Shown here one piece after another: positions 44,777-55,268 of a DNA stretch of 64,000 nucleotides. The notes below the pieces were generated by a model. The model made no database searches and was not told where the DNA came from. It worked only from the letters and a program-made list of their open reading frames with translations. This DNA comes from Natroniella sp046097105 (GTDB lineage: Bacteria; Bacillota; Halanaerobiia; Halobacteroidales; Halobacteroidaceae), in NCBI RefSeq assembly GCF_046097105.1, contig NZ_CP175562.1, forward strand, positions 2,388,943 to 2,452,942, written 5' to 3'. Numbering within the stretch: position 1 is the first letter of the stretch; every line of letters begins with the position of its first letter. The translations under genes and the position numbers were made by a program.

Positions 44777-45362
44777 CATTCATAAAGAATATCAGATTAT
44801 ATTACTTTTATACATAATAGTTTTTCAAGTATTAAAATAATATTAATTGTTAAAAATAATAACCTGTATTAATAAAGAAGAGATAATATCTTATTTTTCT
44901 AAAGCAGTATCAAAATTCTACTGCTATTTTAACGAGAAATCCATCTGGTTTGACTTAATATTGTCTTTTGATTCAAATGAATATCTTTATGGAAGGTTAA
45001 TCTCAAAAAATATAATTTAATTTTATATTTATCGTTCAAGATGTTATAATTAAAAAATGTTGTAGGTATAGAATAAAAAGGATAATTTATAGATAGGAAG
45101 TGAGTTTGTAATGTTAAAGATAATAAGATAAATATCTAAACGTATTATTTAGTTAGTATTTAGATAACTTAGAGAAATTAGTGCTAATCCAGAATAACTA
45201 GAAAGTAGTTATAATGAAATAAAAGGAACTTCAAAGCTCATCAAGTTATTAAAAATGGTTTGTTTTTTTACTTCGAATTTAATACTTAGTTTTAAAAATA
45301 GAGTTATATTTTTAAGCTAAAATTACCTTTTAAAAACACTCTGATAGCAAGGAGCAATATAT
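44777..45362 (+). other. Long AT-rich intergenic region upstream of ftsH
   Basis: Nearly 600 bases without a supported gene on either strand. Several stops occur in all frames. No tRNA, known riboswitch or repeat is recognised. It may be decayed sequence or may hold a regulatory RNA. A small hairpin (AAGCAGTA-N12-TACTGCT-like) near 44902-44930 is the only structure that I noticed. Confidence 0.4.
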
Positions 45363-45391
45363 TTGCGATAGGATTTTAAATGTGATATAAT
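45363..45391 (+). promoter_or_regulatory. Promoter of ftsH
   Basis: TTGCGA, 17 bases, TATAAT. No CtsR or CIRCE operator is seen near it. Confidence 0.7.
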
Positions 45392-45448
45392 CAATAAGGA
45401 TTAGTAGACATAAAATTGTTTAATTGATCAATGGAAGGAGGATATTAG

Positions 45449-47329
45449 TTGAAGAATTTTTCGAAGAGTATAGGCTTTTATTTAATTATTATTGCAATAG
45501 GAGTTTTAATAGCGCAATATATTATTGTACCAGAACAACCTGAGCAAGAGTTAACTTATAGCCAGTTTATTCAACAGGTTGAAACTGGACAAATCAATCA
45601 AGTAACAATTATTGGAGAAAATAAGATTGAAGGTACTCTAGAAACTGGTGAAGAATTTGAGATAAATATTCCTGGTACTGTGGAAAAGGTAGAAGGTATT
45701 TTGATAGCTAATGATGTTGAAGTTGATACTGAGCCTGAACCTGAACCACCTTGGTGGACTGGAATATTTGCTTATTTATTACCGACAGTTATCTTAATTG
45801 GTGCTTGGATCTTTATTATGAATAAGATGCAAGGTGGCGGCAAGAAAATGATGTCTTTTGGTAAGAATAAAGCCCGCTTACATAATCAAGATGAGAAAAA
45901 GAAGGTCACTTTTGATGATGTGGCTAGTTATGAAGAAGTTAAAGAAGAATTGGTTGAGGTAGTAGAGTTTTTAAAGAATTCAAGTAAATTTACTAAGCTA
46001 GGAGCAGAAATACCAAAAGGTGTTTTATTAGTTGGCCCACCAGGAACTGGAAAGACTTTAATGGCTAGAGCTGTAGCAGGGGAAGCTGGAGTTCCGTTCT
46101 TTATTATTAGTGGTTCTGATTTTGTAGAAATGTTTGTAGGAGTAGGTGCTTCTCGAGTAAGAGATCTATTTGAGCAAGGTAAGGAAAATGCTCCTTGTAT
46201 CATCTTTATTGATGAACTTGATGCAGTTGGTCGTCAACGTGGTGCTGGTGTAGGTGGTGGTCATGATGAACGTGAGCAGACATTAAACCAGTTGCTTGTT
46301 GAGATGGATGGATTTGAGTCTAATGAAGGAATTATTTTGATGGCGGCTACTAATAGACCCGATGTATTGGATCCTGCACTATTAAGACCAGGTAGATTTG
46401 ATCGGCAGGTTATTGTAGGTAAGCCTGATTATAAAGGTAGAAAAGGAATTTTGGAGATCCATGTTAAAGATAAACCTTTAACTGATGATGTTGATTTGAG
46501 TGTATTAGCAAGAAGAACCCCTGGTTTCACAGGAGCTGATATGGAAAATCTAGCTAATGAAGCTGCTATTTTAGCAGCACGACGTAATAAGGATAAAATA
46601 GCAATGTTGGAGTTTGATGATGCAATTGATCGAGTAATTGCTGGCCCGCAAAAGAAGAGTCGGGTAATTAGTGATAAAGAACAAGATATTGTCTCTTATC
46701 ATGAAACTGGTCATGCATTATTAGGAGAACTACTGGAGCATTCTGATCCAACACATAAGGTAACTATTATTCCAAGGGGTAGAGCGGGAGGATTTACTAT
46801 TCCGTTGCCTGAAGAAGATAAGAGTTTTATAACTAAATCTGAACTATTGGATAAAGTTGCTGGATTATTAGGAGGCAGAATAGCTGAAGAGGTATTTTTA
46901 GATGATATTAGTACTGGAGCTCAAAACGACTTAGAACGAGCTACAAAGATTATCAGGGATATGATTACGAATTATGGTATGAGTGAGAAACTTGGCCCAC
47001 TAACTTTAGGGCAAAAGAACAATGAGCAGGTCTTTTTAGGACGAGATATTTCTCGTAGTCGTAATTACAGTGAGGATGTAGCAGCAGCAATAGATAAAGA
47101 AGTGAGAGATATGATTGATAGTTGTTATCAAACTGCTAAAGAGCTCTTAACTGAAAATAGCGAAATGGTGAAAGATATGGTAGCAGCACTGAAGGAAAAA
47201 GAAACTTTAGAAAGAGAAGATATTAAGAATATTATTAAGAGATATAAGCCTGATTTTTATGAGGAAGATGAAGAGAAGGTTGAAGTGAAAGTTAATGGTG
47301 AAGAAATGACTGAAAAAGATAATAGTTAA
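45449..47329 (+). CDS. ftsH: ATP-dependent zinc metalloprotease FtsH
   Basis: Membrane-anchored hexameric AAA protease for quality control of membrane and regulatory proteins. It is 626 residues. An N-terminal helix (about 9-27) and a second one (about 107-127) flank a short external domain. AAA module: Walker A GPPGTGKT (196-203), Walker [12 protein letters not shown], and second region of homology [21 protein letters not shown]. Zinc site: H418-E-T-G-H422. A negatively charged C-terminal tail is normal. TTG start, eight bases after AAGGAGG. In many Firmicutes ftsH follows tilS-hpt; here it stands alone behind a long AT-rich gap. Confidence 0.97.
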   Translation: MKNFSKSIGFYLIIIAIGVLIAQYIIVPEQPEQELTYSQFIQQVETGQINQVTIIGENKIEGTLETGEEFEINIPGTVEKVEGILIANDVEVDTEPEPEPPWWTGIFAYLLPTVILIGAWIFIMNKMQGGGKKMMSFGKNKARLHNQDEKKKVTFDDVASYEEVKEELVEVVEFLKNSSKFTKLGAEIPKGVLLVGPPGTGKTLMARAVAGEAGVPFFIISGSDFVEMFVGVGASRVRDLFEQGKENAPCIIFIDELDAVGRQRGAGVGGGHDEREQTLNQLLVEMDGFESNEGIILMAATNRPDVLDPALLRPGRFDRQVIVGKPDYKGRKGILEIHVKDKPLTDDVDLSVLARRTPGFTGADMENLANEAAILAARRNKDKIAMLEFDDAIDRVIAGPQKKSRVISDKEQDIVSYHETGHALLGELLEHSDPTHKVTIIPRGRAGGFTIPLPEEDKSFITKSELLDKVAGLLGGRIAEEVFLDDISTGAQNDLERATKIIRDMITNYGMSEKLGPLTLGQKNNEQVFLGRDISRSRNYSEDVAAAIDKEVRDMIDSCYQTAKELLTENSEMVKDMVAALKEKETLEREDIKNIIKRYKPDFYEEDEEKVEVKVNGEEMTEKDNS

Positions 47330-47336
47330 TTTATGG

Positions 47337-47384
47337 AATAATTTTACTAGGGGAGATATCCTCTTCTAGTAAAATTATTTGTTT
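47337..47384 (+). terminator. Intrinsic terminator after ftsH
   Basis: AATAATTTTACTAG and CTAGTAAAATTATT pair perfectly over 14 bp, followed by TGTTTT. Confidence 0.85.
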
Positions 47385-47540
47385 TATGTAATATATATAT
47401 TATGATATAGTTAAAAAATATATAGTTGAAAAATTAAGATTTTATTAAATAAAGGGAAGTCTTATGCTAGCTGTGTGATTGTTCAGATAATATAATTATA
47501 ATTTAAAAAATATTATAACTGAAAGGTGAGTGATTACATT

Positions 47541-49220
47541 ATGTCAGTAAAATCAGATATTGAAATAGCTCAACAAGCGAAGTTAAAACACATTGCTAAA
47601 ATTGCAGGGGTGTTAGGTCTCAATGAAGAAGAGCTTGAGATGTATGGTGATAACAAAGCTAAGGTTAAGTATGAAGCATACAAGAAGAGAATGGATAATG
47701 AAGATAGTAAGTTGATTTTAACTACAGCTATTAACCCTACTCCTGCTGGTGAAGGGAAAACTACTACTAGTGTTGGTTTAACACAAGCTTTAAATCAGCT
47801 AGGTCATGATACTACAGTAGCTTTAAGAGAACCATCTCTAGGGCCTTGCATGGGGGTTAAAGGTGGTGCAGCAGGTGGAGGTTATTCTCAGGTAGTTCCG
47901 ATGGAAGATATTAACCTACATTTTACTGGTGATTTACATGCTATTGGGATTTCTCACAATTTACTTGCTTCAGCAATTGACAATCATATCAAGCAAGGTA
48001 ATGACTTAGGATTAGATCCTAAAGAGATTACTTTTAAGCGAGTTGTTGACTTAAATGACCGAGCTTTAAGAGAAGTAGTTGTAGGATTAGGTGGGCCAAA
48101 TGGTCAAGTGAGAGAAGATGGATTTATGATTACTGCTGCGTCTGAAATTATGGCAATTTTATGTTTAGCTGAAGGAATTGAAGATTTAAAAGAAAGATTA
48201 GGGAATATTGTAATTGGTTATACATTTGATGGGGAGGTAATCCAAGCCAGAGAATTGAATGTACATGGTGCAATGGCAGCTTTACTTAAAGATGCAATTA
48301 AGCCTAATTTAGTACAGACTTTAGAGAATACTCCTGCATTTATTCATGGTGGGCCATTTGCTAATATTGCTCATGGTTGTAATAGTGTGGTTGCTACAAA
48401 GTTAGCAATGAAGATGTCTGATATTACAATTACAGAAGCTGGATTTGGAGCTGATTTAGGTGCTGAGAAGTTCTTAAATATTAAGTGTCGTTTTGCTGAT
48501 TTAAAACCAGATGCTGTTGTAATTGTTGCTACTGTTAGAGCACTTAAATTACATGGAGGAATAGAAGTAAATGAATTAGAAACTGAAAATGTAGAAGCAG
48601 TAGAAGATGGCTTTGCAAACCTGGCTAAGCATATTGAAAATATTACTGAGAAGTTTAATTTGCCTGCTGTTGTTGCAATTAATAGATTCCCAACTGATAC
48701 TGAAACAGAGATTGAGAAAGTTAGAGAGCTGTGTGAAGAAAAAGGAGTTCGAGTTGCTTTATCTGAAATTTGGGCCAAAGGTGGCGAAGGTGGAATTGAA
48801 TTAGCTGAATCTGTCTTAGAAGCTATGGAAGAAGAAAGCAATGAAGACTTTGATCAATTATATCCAGATGAGATGCCTATTGCTGAAAAGATAGAAATAG
48901 TTGCTAGAGAGATTTATGGTGCAGATGGTGTAGTCTTTACTGATAATGCTAAGAGTGATATTGAAAAATTAACTGAACAAGGATTTGATTATATGCCTAT
49001 CTGTATGGCAAAGACTCAATCTTCTATTTCTGATGATCCTACTAAAAAAGGTAGACCAACAGATTTTAAGGTTACAGTGAGAGAAATTAATGTATCAGCT
49101 GGAGCTGGTTTCCTAGTAGTCTTAACTGGTGCAGTGATGACAATGCCTGGTTTGCCTAAGGTTCCATCTGCCGAGGAGATTGATGTAGATGCTGATGGTA
49201 ATATTACAGGATTATTCTAA
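47541..49220 (+). CDS. fhs: Formate-tetrahydrofolate ligase
   Basis: Activates formate with ATP and tetrahydrofolate to 10-formyl-THF. It works in the methyl branch of the Wood-Ljungdahl pathway, in purine/serine metabolism, or in reverse to gain ATP. It is 559 residues, normal for the family. The P-loop [14 protein letters not shown], the [20 protein letters not shown] block and [16 protein letters not shown] are invariant. ATG 47541 is chosen since GAAAGGTGAG lies upstream; GTG 47526 falls inside that ribosome binding site. No folD or acs genes are adjacent, so acetogenesis cannot be concluded from this window. Confidence 0.97.
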   Translation: MSVKSDIEIAQQAKLKHIAKIAGVLGLNEEELEMYGDNKAKVKYEAYKKRMDNEDSKLILTTAINPTPAGEGKTTTSVGLTQALNQLGHDTTVALREPSLGPCMGVKGGAAGGGYSQVVPMEDINLHFTGDLHAIGISHNLLASAIDNHIKQGNDLGLDPKEITFKRVVDLNDRALREVVVGLGGPNGQVREDGFMITAASEIMAILCLAEGIEDLKERLGNIVIGYTFDGEVIQARELNVHGAMAALLKDAIKPNLVQTLENTPAFIHGGPFANIAHGCNSVVATKLAMKMSDITITEAGFGADLGAEKFLNIKCRFADLKPDAVVIVATVRALKLHGGIEVNELETENVEAVEDGFANLAKHIENITEKFNLPAVVAINRFPTDTETEIEKVRELCEEKGVRVALSEIWAKGGEGGIELAESVLEAMEEESNEDFDQLYPDEMPIAEKIEIVAREIYGADGVVFTDNAKSDIEKLTEQGFDYMPICMAKTQSSISDDPTKKGRPTDFKVTVREINVSAGAGFLVVLTGAVMTMPGLPKVPSAEEIDVDADGNITGLF

Positions 49221-49265
49221 TCAGTATTAAGAGCTGAATATTTCTAAGGTTTATTTATATTATTT

Positions 49266-49294
49266 TTGAGATATTTAAGTTGATGTGGTATAAT
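49266..49294 (+). promoter_or_regulatory. Promoter of the pan operon leader
   Basis: TTGAGA, 17 bases, TATAAT. Predicted start near 49301, giving a leader of about 190 bases. Confidence 0.7.
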
Positions 49295-49300
49295 GTTTAT

Positions 49301-49475
49301 TGTGATTTAGTTGGACTAGATCACAGGTTTTCCTAATAATTAAATATTAAGCTTTTTCGCTTAGATCCTATTTAGGACTGAGACGGTTAGAAGTTTGAGG
49401 ATGATATAGGCTATCTATGCCTAATTACTTACAAAAAGAGCTTCTTGACTGTTCAGTCAAGAAGCTCTTTTGCTT
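49301..49475 (+). promoter_or_regulatory. Structured leader ending in an intrinsic terminator, pan operon
   Basis: The leader has small hairpins (TAAGC-TTTTTC-GCTTA at 49348-49363; TCCTA/TAGGA at 49366-49377). It ends in a very strong terminator at 49434-49475 with arms AAAAGAGCTTCTTGACT and AGTCAAGAAGCTCTTTT and a GTTC loop, 18 bases before the first gene. TCCTAA at 49330 can compete for TTAGGA at 49372, so alternative folds exist. It is consistent with attenuation by a riboswitch. A 'pan motif' RNA is known upstream of pan genes in Firmicutes, but I cannot match its consensus with certainty. It could also simply be the end of an upstream RNA. Confidence 0.55.
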
Positions 49476-49492
49476 TATAAAGGAGGAAATTG

Positions 49493-50386
49493 ATGGCTGG
49501 AAAGAAGATAGTGATTATTGGAGCAGGAAAGGTAGGGCAGAGCTTTGGTTATTTATTAGCCCAGCAGGGGTATCAAATTTTAGGTTTTATCAGTAAAACA
49601 TTATCATCTGCACAGGCGGGGGTTGAATTAATTGGTGAGGGTATTGCTACTACCGAATATGAAGAAATTATTTTAGAAGCTGATTTGATTATAATTTCTA
49701 CTCCTGATCAGATTATTTCTGAAGTTAGCAAGCAATTAGCTGAGTTAAATTTAGTTACTGAAGGTAGCTGTTTGATTCATTTAAGTGGCGCTTTGACTTC
49801 CGAAGTACTAACTGGAGAAGGGGAAGGACAAGAGTATGGAAAATTATCATTGCATCCATTACAATCAGTAGCAGATGTTGAAAATGGAATTACTAATTTA
49901 CCAGAAGCCTTCTTTACTATTGAAGGAGATCAATTAGGGGTTAAAGTTGGAGAGGCTATTCTAACTGACTTAGAGGTAGAATATGAAGTTATTTCTCAAC
50001 AAGCAAAGCCTCTCTACCATGCAGCTGCGTGTGTAGCTTCCAATTATTTAGTTGCGATTGTTAATTTAGCTTTAGAGATGAATCAGCAGGTTGGAATTGC
50101 TCAGCAACAAGCCTTGAGGGCTTTATTACCGTTAATTAAAGGTAGTATTAATAATATTGAAAGTTTAGGGCCAATTTCAGCTTTGACCGGGCCAATTTCA
50201 CGAGGAGATAATTCTGTAATTGAGGAGCATTTAGATGCTTTTGAGAATTTTTTACCTGAAAGAAGTGAATTATACTGTAAACTAGGTAATTATACTACTA
50301 AAATTGCAGAGCAAAAAGGGAGTATTACTGAAGCAGATAAAGTTGAGTTAATTAAAATTTTAGAGGAGGAGAATTCTAATGGCTGA
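49493..50386 (+). CDS. Rossmann/DUF2520 reductase, candidate ketopantoate reductase
   Basis: Protein of 297 residues. The N-terminal NAD(P)-binding fold has [12 protein letters not shown], and the C-terminal all-helical DUF2520 domain has [15 protein letters not shown] and TGPISRGD. The fold is that of beta-hydroxyacid dehydrogenase-like enzymes. It is the first gene of a panB-panC-panD operon that contains no panE, so the missing step, reduction of 2-ketopantoate to pantoate, is the natural assignment. A non-PanE ketopantoate reductase (PanG) has been described in other bacteria; whether this protein belongs to it I could not test. ATG 49493 follows AAGGAGG. The stop overlaps panB by eight bases. 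Confidence 0.75.
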   Translation: MAGKKIVIIGAGKVGQSFGYLLAQQGYQILGFISKTLSSAQAGVELIGEGIATTEYEEIILEADLIIISTPDQIISEVSKQLAELNLVTEGSCLIHLSGALTSEVLTGEGEGQEYGKLSLHPLQSVADVENGITNLPEAFFTIEGDQLGVKVGEAILTDLEVEYEVISQQAKPLYHAAACVASNYLVAIVNLALEMNQQVGIAQQQALRALLPLIKGSINNIESLGPISALTGPISRGDNSVIEEHLDAFENFLPERSELYCKLGNYTTKIAEQKGSITEADKVELIKILEEENSNG

Positions 50387-51182
50387 GAAGAAGACAGTTA
50401 AAAGTTTAAAGCCTAAAAAAGAGAGAGGCGACAAGATCACAATGTTGACTGCTTATGATTATCCAATGGCTAAAGTGATTGATCAAGCTGATATAGATCT
50501 TATTTTAGTAGGGGATTCATTAGGGATGGTTATTTTAGGTTATGAAGATACTTTAAAGGTAACTGTTGATGATATGATACATCATACTAAGGCGGTAGTT
50601 AGAGGTGCTGAAAATTCATTAGTAGTTGCTGATTTGCCATTTATGTCTTATAAGGTGAGTAATCTTGCTAAAACAGTTGAAAGTGCTGGCCGGTTAGTAA
50701 AAGAAGGTGGAGCTCAAGCAGTTAAATTAGAAGGAGGAAAAGAGCTAGTAGCAGAGGTAGAGGCTGTTATTAAGGCAGGAATTCCAGTGATGGGTCATTT
50801 AGGATTGACTCCTCAATCGATCAATCAATTAGGAGGTTATGGTGTTCAAGGTAAGAATAAAAAAGCTGCCGAAAAGTTGATTGAAGATGCTAAAGCTTTA
50901 GAAGCAGCAGGTGCCTTTGCTATAGTATTAGAATGTATTCCAACTGAGTTAGCCACTGAAGTCAGTAAACAACTATCAATACCTACAATTGGAATTGGAG
51001 CTGGTAAAGGTTGTGATGGACAGGTGTTGGTTACTCACGATCTGCTTGGTATCTTTTCAGAGTTTACTCCTAAATTTGTTAGAAAGTATGCGAAATTGAA
51101 TCAGAAGATATCTTCAGCAATTAAAGAGTATAAAGAAGATGTAGAAGAAGGTAACTTTCCCAGTCAAAAAGAGAGCTTTTAA
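50379..51182 (+). CDS. panB: 3-methyl-2-oxobutanoate hydroxymethyltransferase
   Basis: First committed step of pantothenate synthesis: transfers a hydroxymethyl group from methylene-THF to ketoisovalerate. It is 267 residues, a TIM barrel. Substrate and metal motifs are [23 protein letters not shown] (metal Asp), [23 protein letters not shown] and the catalytic Glu region LECIP, followed by [14 protein letters not shown]. It starts inside the end of the DUF2520 gene, with GAGGAG ahead, so the two are coupled; panC follows after 13 bases. Supply of methylene-THF ties it to glyA. Confidence 0.96.
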   Translation: MAEKKTVKSLKPKKERGDKITMLTAYDYPMAKVIDQADIDLILVGDSLGMVILGYEDTLKVTVDDMIHHTKAVVRGAENSLVVADLPFMSYKVSNLAKTVESAGRLVKEGGAQAVKLEGGKELVAEVEAVIKAGIPVMGHLGLTPQSINQLGGYGVQGKNKKAAEKLIEDAKALEAAGAFAIVLECIPTELATEVSKQLSIPTIGIGAGKGCDGQVLVTHDLLGIFSEFTPKFVRKYAKLNQKISSAIKEYKEDVEEGNFPSQKESF

Positions 51183-51195
51183 GGAGGAATTGAGA

Positions 51196-52035
51196 GTGGA
51201 AGTTGTAAAAGAAATTTCTGAAGTTAGAGGCTTTATTAACCAAAGTGAAGAACAGGCTGTCGGTTTTGTACCGACGATGGGCTATTTACATCAAGGACAT
51301 TTAGCTTTGATAGAACAAGCAAGAGAAGAGAATGAGTTAGTAGTACTTAGTATCTTTGTCAATCCAACTCAGTTTGGCCCAGATGAAGATTATGAAGAGT
51401 ACCCAAGAGATTTAGAACGTGATCTGGAGTTGGCCCGTAATGGTGGAGTAGACTTAGTCTTTATGCCTGATGCTGACAAGATGTATAAAAATAATGCTGC
51501 TACTAAGGTTGAAGTAACAGGTTTGACTGGCAAACTTTGTGGAGCATCTCGTGCTGGTCACTTTAGTGGAGTTTGTACAGTAGTTAGTAAGTTATTTAAT
51601 ATAGTCAATCCGACCAGAGCTTATTTTGGGCAGAAGGATTATCAACAAGTATTAGTGATTAAGAGGATGGTTGAAGATCTGAATTTTGATTTAGAGATAG
51701 TGACTGTACCTATAGTTAGGGAAGAAGATGGTTTAGCAATCAGCTCAAGAAATAAGTATTTAAATCAAGCTGAGAGAGAAGCAGCATTAGTCTTATTTGA
51801 TTCATTACAGAGGGCCAAAGAATTAATTGATAATGGAGAACGGAATGCTAAAGCTATTGGAGAGGTGTTGAGTAATAAAATTGAAGCTGAACCTTTAGCT
51901 GAAATAGATTATGTAAGCATTGTTGATGGAAATAATTTAGAGAAGATAGATCAAATATCAGGCAGAGTCTTAATTGCACTAGCAGTTTATATTGGAGAGA
52001 CAAGGCTGATTGACAATCTAGTTGTGGAGGTATAG
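51196..52035 (+). CDS. panC: Pantothenate synthetase
   Basis: Condenses pantoate with beta-alanine using ATP. It is 279 residues. Class I-synthetase-like motifs are visible: [17 protein letters not shown] (HIGH-type), [24 protein letters not shown] and the KMSKS-type ISSRNKYL. I chose GTG 51196, eight bases after AAGGAGG; TTG 51190 is only two bases from it. It lies between panB and panD, whose start is four bases beyond its stop. The order panB-panC-panD is the common one. Confidence 0.96.
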   Translation: MEVVKEISEVRGFINQSEEQAVGFVPTMGYLHQGHLALIEQAREENELVVLSIFVNPTQFGPDEDYEEYPRDLERDLELARNGGVDLVFMPDADKMYKNNAATKVEVTGLTGKLCGASRAGHFSGVCTVVSKLFNIVNPTRAYFGQKDYQQVLVIKRMVEDLNFDLEIVTVPIVREEDGLAISSRNKYLNQAEREAALVLFDSLQRAKELIDNGERNAKAIGEVLSNKIEAEPLAEIDYVSIVDGNNLEKIDQISGRVLIALAVYIGETRLIDNLVVEV

Positions 52036-52039
52036 GATA

Positions 52040-52417
52040 ATGATAAGAATGATGTATAAGGGTAAGATTCATCGGGCTAAGGTAACTGATGCCAATTTAG
52101 ATTATGTTGGGAGTATCACTATTGATCAAGAGCTGATGGAGGCGGCAGATATTTTACCTAATGAAAAAGTACAAGTGGTTAATAATAATAATGGAGAACG
52201 ATTAGAAACTTATGTAATTCCAGGAGAGAGAGGTTCAGGAACAATCTGCTTAAATGGTGCAGCAGCTAGAAGGGCTCAACCTGGTGATACTGTGATTATA
52301 ATCTCGTATGCTTTATTAGAGCAACAGGCAGCTGAAGGTTTAGAGCCAAAGGTTGTTTTGGTTGATGAAGATAATAAAATTATTACTAAGGAGGAGAAAA
52401 GTGAACTTATCGACTAG
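52040..52417 (+). CDS. panD: Aspartate 1-decarboxylase
   Basis: Pyruvoyl enzyme that makes beta-alanine from aspartate for pantothenate. It is 125 residues. The proenzyme cleaves itself between G24 and S25 (YVGS), turning Ser into the pyruvoyl group; [10 protein letters not shown] at the N-terminus and the catalytic ISYA near residue 90 are family marks. ATG 52040 gives the standard MxRxMxKGKIHRA start. Its 3' end overlaps the next gene by 17 bases, so the membrane protein that follows is likely made together with it. Confidence 0.95.
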   Translation: MIRMMYKGKIHRAKVTDANLDYVGSITIDQELMEAADILPNEKVQVVNNNNGERLETYVIPGERGSGTICLNGAAARRAQPGDTVIIISYALLEQQAAEGLEPKVVLVDEDNKIITKEEKSELID

Positions 52418-52910
52418 AACTATAACTATTACAGGAATTTTAAGTGCAGTAACCATTATTTTAGCAGTTACGCCTTTAGGCTTTATTCCAACTCCTTTTG
52501 GCTTAGCAACTATCATGCCTGTACCAGTAATTATTGGGGCTATAATTGAAGGGCCAGTTGTTGGTGGATTTATTGGTTTAATCTTTGGTTTGTTCAGTTT
52601 TATTAGAGCAGGATCACCATTTATTGCTGATCCTATAGTCGCTATTATTCCTCGAGTTTTGATTGGCGTTTTAGCAGCTTATAGCTATAAGCTAATCAAA
52701 CCTCAATTGATTGGAAGTGGTGTAGCAGCAGCTGTTGGTTTTTTAGCTAATACAGGAGGAGTTTTAACACTTGCAACTTTACGGGGCTATTTGAATGCTG
52801 AAGCTGCTTTAGGAATAGCTTTAATCCATGGTACTCCTGAGTTAGTTGTAGGGGTAATAGTTACGTTGATTATTGTTAAGGTATTACAAAAGACTGAAGC
52901 TTATAATTAA
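52401..52910 (+). CDS. ECF transporter S component, probable pantothenate (PanT-like)
   Basis: Integral membrane protein of 169 residues with about six helices. The plan and the [30 protein letters not shown] region match substrate-binding S components of energy-coupling factor vitamin transporters. Being the last gene of a panB-panC-panD operon, overlapping panD and followed by coaX nearby, it most likely binds pantothenate (PanT-like). That is inference from context. It would need the shared EcfA/EcfA'/EcfT module, which is not in the window. GTG 52401 follows AAGGAGGAG; a longer frame to 52353 lacks a ribosome binding site. Confidence 0.8.
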   Translation: MNLSTRTITITGILSAVTIILAVTPLGFIPTPFGLATIMPVPVIIGAIIEGPVVGGFIGLIFGLFSFIRAGSPFIADPIVAIIPRVLIGVLAAYSYKLIKPQLIGSGVAAAVGFLANTGGVLTLATLRGYLNAEAALGIALIHGTPELVVGVIVTLIIVKVLQKTEAYN

Positions 52911-52937
52911 AAGCCCTACTTAGGGCTTTTAATTATT
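52904..52937. terminator. Bidirectional terminator between pan operon and htrA
   Basis: TAATTAAAAGCCCTA and TAGGGCTTTTAATTA pair over 15 bp with a two-base loop. A and T runs on the two sides suit both directions. It overlaps the stop of the ECF gene. Confidence 0.8.
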
Positions 52938-53027
52938 TAGGAGATTATGATTCTTAGAGATTGTTAATAATTTTTATTAGTATTCTTAAACTTAGTCTTA
53001 GACTATGCCCAGAGGTGATTTTATTCT

Positions 53028-54110
53028 TTATTTTGGCTTTTTAGTAACTTTAAGGGTTAACTCTTTAGTTTCATTTTCCCTAATAATTTCAACAATAATT
53101 TCTTGATCAAGTTCTAAACTTTCTATAAGTGCAAAAGCTTCTTCGGGATGAGCAATTTTAACTTCATTAATTTTGGTAATGATATCGCCTACTTCTAAGC
53201 CAGCTTGTTCAGCGGGGCTATCTGCTACGATTTCGGCAACCAAGGTTCCAGCAGTCTGTTCAAGTTTGAAGTAATCAGCTAAGCTTTGGCTAATTTCTTG
53301 CATATAGACTCCAATCCAAGGGCGAACAACCTGTCCGTGCTCTTTTAATTGAGAAATTACTTCTTTAGCTTTATTAATAGGGATAGCAAACCCGATTCCT
53401 TGACCCTCCGTATTAATAGCGGTATTAATACCAACCACTTGACCATTAATGTTCAATAATGGCCCACCACTATTACCAGGGTTAATGGCTGCATCTGTTT
53501 GAATTAAATTATTATAAATTCTGGTTTGATTATTTTCTTTGACTTTAAGGGGGCGGTCAATAGCGCTGATAATACCAAAAGTTACAGTGTGATTTAAATT
53601 ATAAGGATTACCAACAGTTAAGACCCAATCTCCAGGGCGAACAGTACTAGAATCACCTAGTTCAACTTTAGATAATGGCTGAGAAGTATCTATTTTTAAC
53701 AAGGCAAGATCAAGGTTGAAATCACTGCCTATCTTCTCGGCTCTAAACTCCTCTTCGTGACCTTCAATTAGAACAATAATTTCTCTAGCACTCTCAACTA
53801 AGTGTTGATTAGTTAGAATATACCCATCTTGATTAATAATAAATCCGGTTCCTATTCCACTATCTTCATTAAAATTTTCTTTGTAAAAAGTTTCAATCTC
53901 GCTACCGAAGTCATCTTTTTTTTCATTCTGTTCGCGAATAATATTTAGTTGTACTACTGTCGGGGTAGCTTGTTCAGCTATGTCAGCAAAAGTATTTTTA
54001 GTAATTTCAGTCTGGTTAGCAAAGGTTGTAGGTTGAATAAAAGATGCCCAGAGTATGAAGAATATAAATAATTGTAGGCACTTGCGATGAAATTTATTTT
54101 GATTTAGCAT
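53028..54110 (-). CDS. HtrA/DegP-like serine protease with one PDZ domain
   Basis: Exported quality-control protease of 360 residues. A signal peptide or anchor (LQLFIFFILWASFIQ, about 12-26) is followed by the trypsin-like domain with His103 (LTNQHLVE), Asp134 (NLDLALLK) and Ser214 (GNSGGPL), then a single PDZ domain (about 255-350) with GVYMQEI and GDIITKINE. One PDZ places it with DegS/HtrA rather than DegP. It is on the opposite strand between the pan operon and birA, with a divergent promoter region of 130 bases shared with birA. No CssR-type box was recognised. Confidence 0.93.
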   Translation of the reverse strand: MLNQNKFHRKCLQLFIFFILWASFIQPTTFANQTEITKNTFADIAEQATPTVVQLNIIREQNEKKDDFGSEIETFYKENFNEDSGIGTGFIINQDGYILTNQHLVESAREIIVLIEGHEEEFRAEKIGSDFNLDLALLKIDTSQPLSKVELGDSSTVRPGDWVLTVGNPYNLNHTVTFGIISAIDRPLKVKENNQTRIYNNLIQTDAAINPGNSGGPLLNINGQVVGINTAINTEGQGIGFAIPINKAKEVISQLKEHGQVVRPWIGVYMQEISQSLADYFKLEQTAGTLVAEIVADSPAEQAGLEVGDIITKINEVKIAHPEEAFALIESLELDQEIIVEIIRENETKELTLKVTKKPK

Positions 54111-54251
54111 TTTTTCTCCTCCTGAACTTTAGAAGTTAATATAATTATACCGATTATAAATTCAATTTTCAATTACTAACTTGGCTTATTTTGTATTTTA
54201 AATCAGAATATTATATAATAGTGGAGGGACTAAAGAAAGAAGGTGATTAGT

Positions 54252-55250
54252 ATGAGAAAAAATTTAAACAGGCGAGAGCAGGTACTTGATCTATTATATC
54301 AATTTCAAGATCAGTACTTATCAGGGGAGGAGTTGAGTAATAAATTAGGTGTTTCTAGGACAACTATCTGGAAATATATCAAATACTTTAGAGAAGCTGG
54401 TTATGAGATTGAATCTTCTTCTAAAGTTGGTTATCGTTTACTTAACCGACCTGATAAACTATTACCAGAAGAGATTAAGCGTAATCTAACTACTGAGATT
54501 ATTGGTCAAAATATTCTTTATTATCAGCAGGTTGATTCTACTAATCAAATAGCTAGGAAGAAGGCAGAAGAAGGAGCTAAAGAAGGGACACTTGTAATTG
54601 CTGAACGACAAGTAGCAGGTAAAGGTAGATTGAGTCGTGATTATTTTAGTCCACAAGGGGGAATCTGGTTCTCTTGTATCTTACGACCTGGTCTAAAGCC
54701 GGCCTGGGCAACGAGAGTTACATATATTATCTCACTTGCTGTAGCTAAGACGATCAATCAATTGACTACTGTCGAGGCAAAGATAAAATGGCCTAATGAT
54801 ATTTTAATCAATGATCGAAAAGTATGTGGGCTTTTGACTGAAATGGGGGCTGAACTAGATCAAGTTGATTATTTAGTTGTAGGATCAGGAATCAACTTGA
54901 ACTTTCCGCTTAATGAATTGCCACAACAAATACATACTAAAGCAACTACCCTTTATTCTGAGTTAGAAAAGAAGGTGGATCGCCTTCAATTTATACAGAG
55001 ATTATTATTAGAAATTGAGACTTATTATCAACAATTAACCGATTTCGATACTATTTTAGCTGAATGGGAAGAGTATGCTTATACTTTGGGTAAAGAGGTT
55101 GTAATTAAAGATATTAAACGAGAGCGAAAAGGAATAGCAGTTGAGATTGCTCCTGATGGAGCTTTGGTAATTGAAAGTAATGGTAAGAGGGAGAAGGTTT
55201 ATTCTGGTGATGTATCTTTATCTCACCAGGAGTTTGATTCAGGAAATTAA
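54252..55250 (+). CDS. birA: Biotin-protein ligase and biotin operon repressor
   Basis: Bifunctional protein of 332 residues. The N-terminal helix-turn-helix (about 1-65, EELSNKLGVSRTTIWKYIKYF) would bind a biotin operator, and the central ligase domain makes biotinyl-AMP and attaches biotin to carboxylase carriers. Ligase signatures are QVDSTNQIA, the biotinyl-AMP loop GKGRLSRDYFSPQGG, and KWPNDILI. A C-terminal SH3-like domain follows. ATG 54252 has AAGAAGGTG ahead. It precedes coaX, so two cofactor genes share a unit; no bio operon is in the window. Confidence 0.95.
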   Translation: MRKNLNRREQVLDLLYQFQDQYLSGEELSNKLGVSRTTIWKYIKYFREAGYEIESSSKVGYRLLNRPDKLLPEEIKRNLTTEIIGQNILYYQQVDSTNQIARKKAEEGAKEGTLVIAERQVAGKGRLSRDYFSPQGGIWFSCILRPGLKPAWATRVTYIISLAVAKTINQLTTVEAKIKWPNDILINDRKVCGLLTEMGAELDQVDYLVVGSGINLNFPLNELPQQIHTKATTLYSELEKKVDRLQFIQRLLLEIETYYQQLTDFDTILAEWEEYAYTLGKEVVIKDIKRERKGIAVEIAPDGALVIESNGKREKVYSGDVSLSHQEFDSGN

Positions 55251-55268
55251 AGACAAGGAGTGGAGTCG

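Noticed and set aside
44777..45362. Possible decayed gene or riboswitch upstream of ftsH
   Set aside because: No frame, motif or structure strong enough to name.
48371..48841. 156-codon frame on the minus strand inside fhs
   Set aside because: Composition is Ser/Thr-rich with no motif; it is the shadow of a highly conserved gene.
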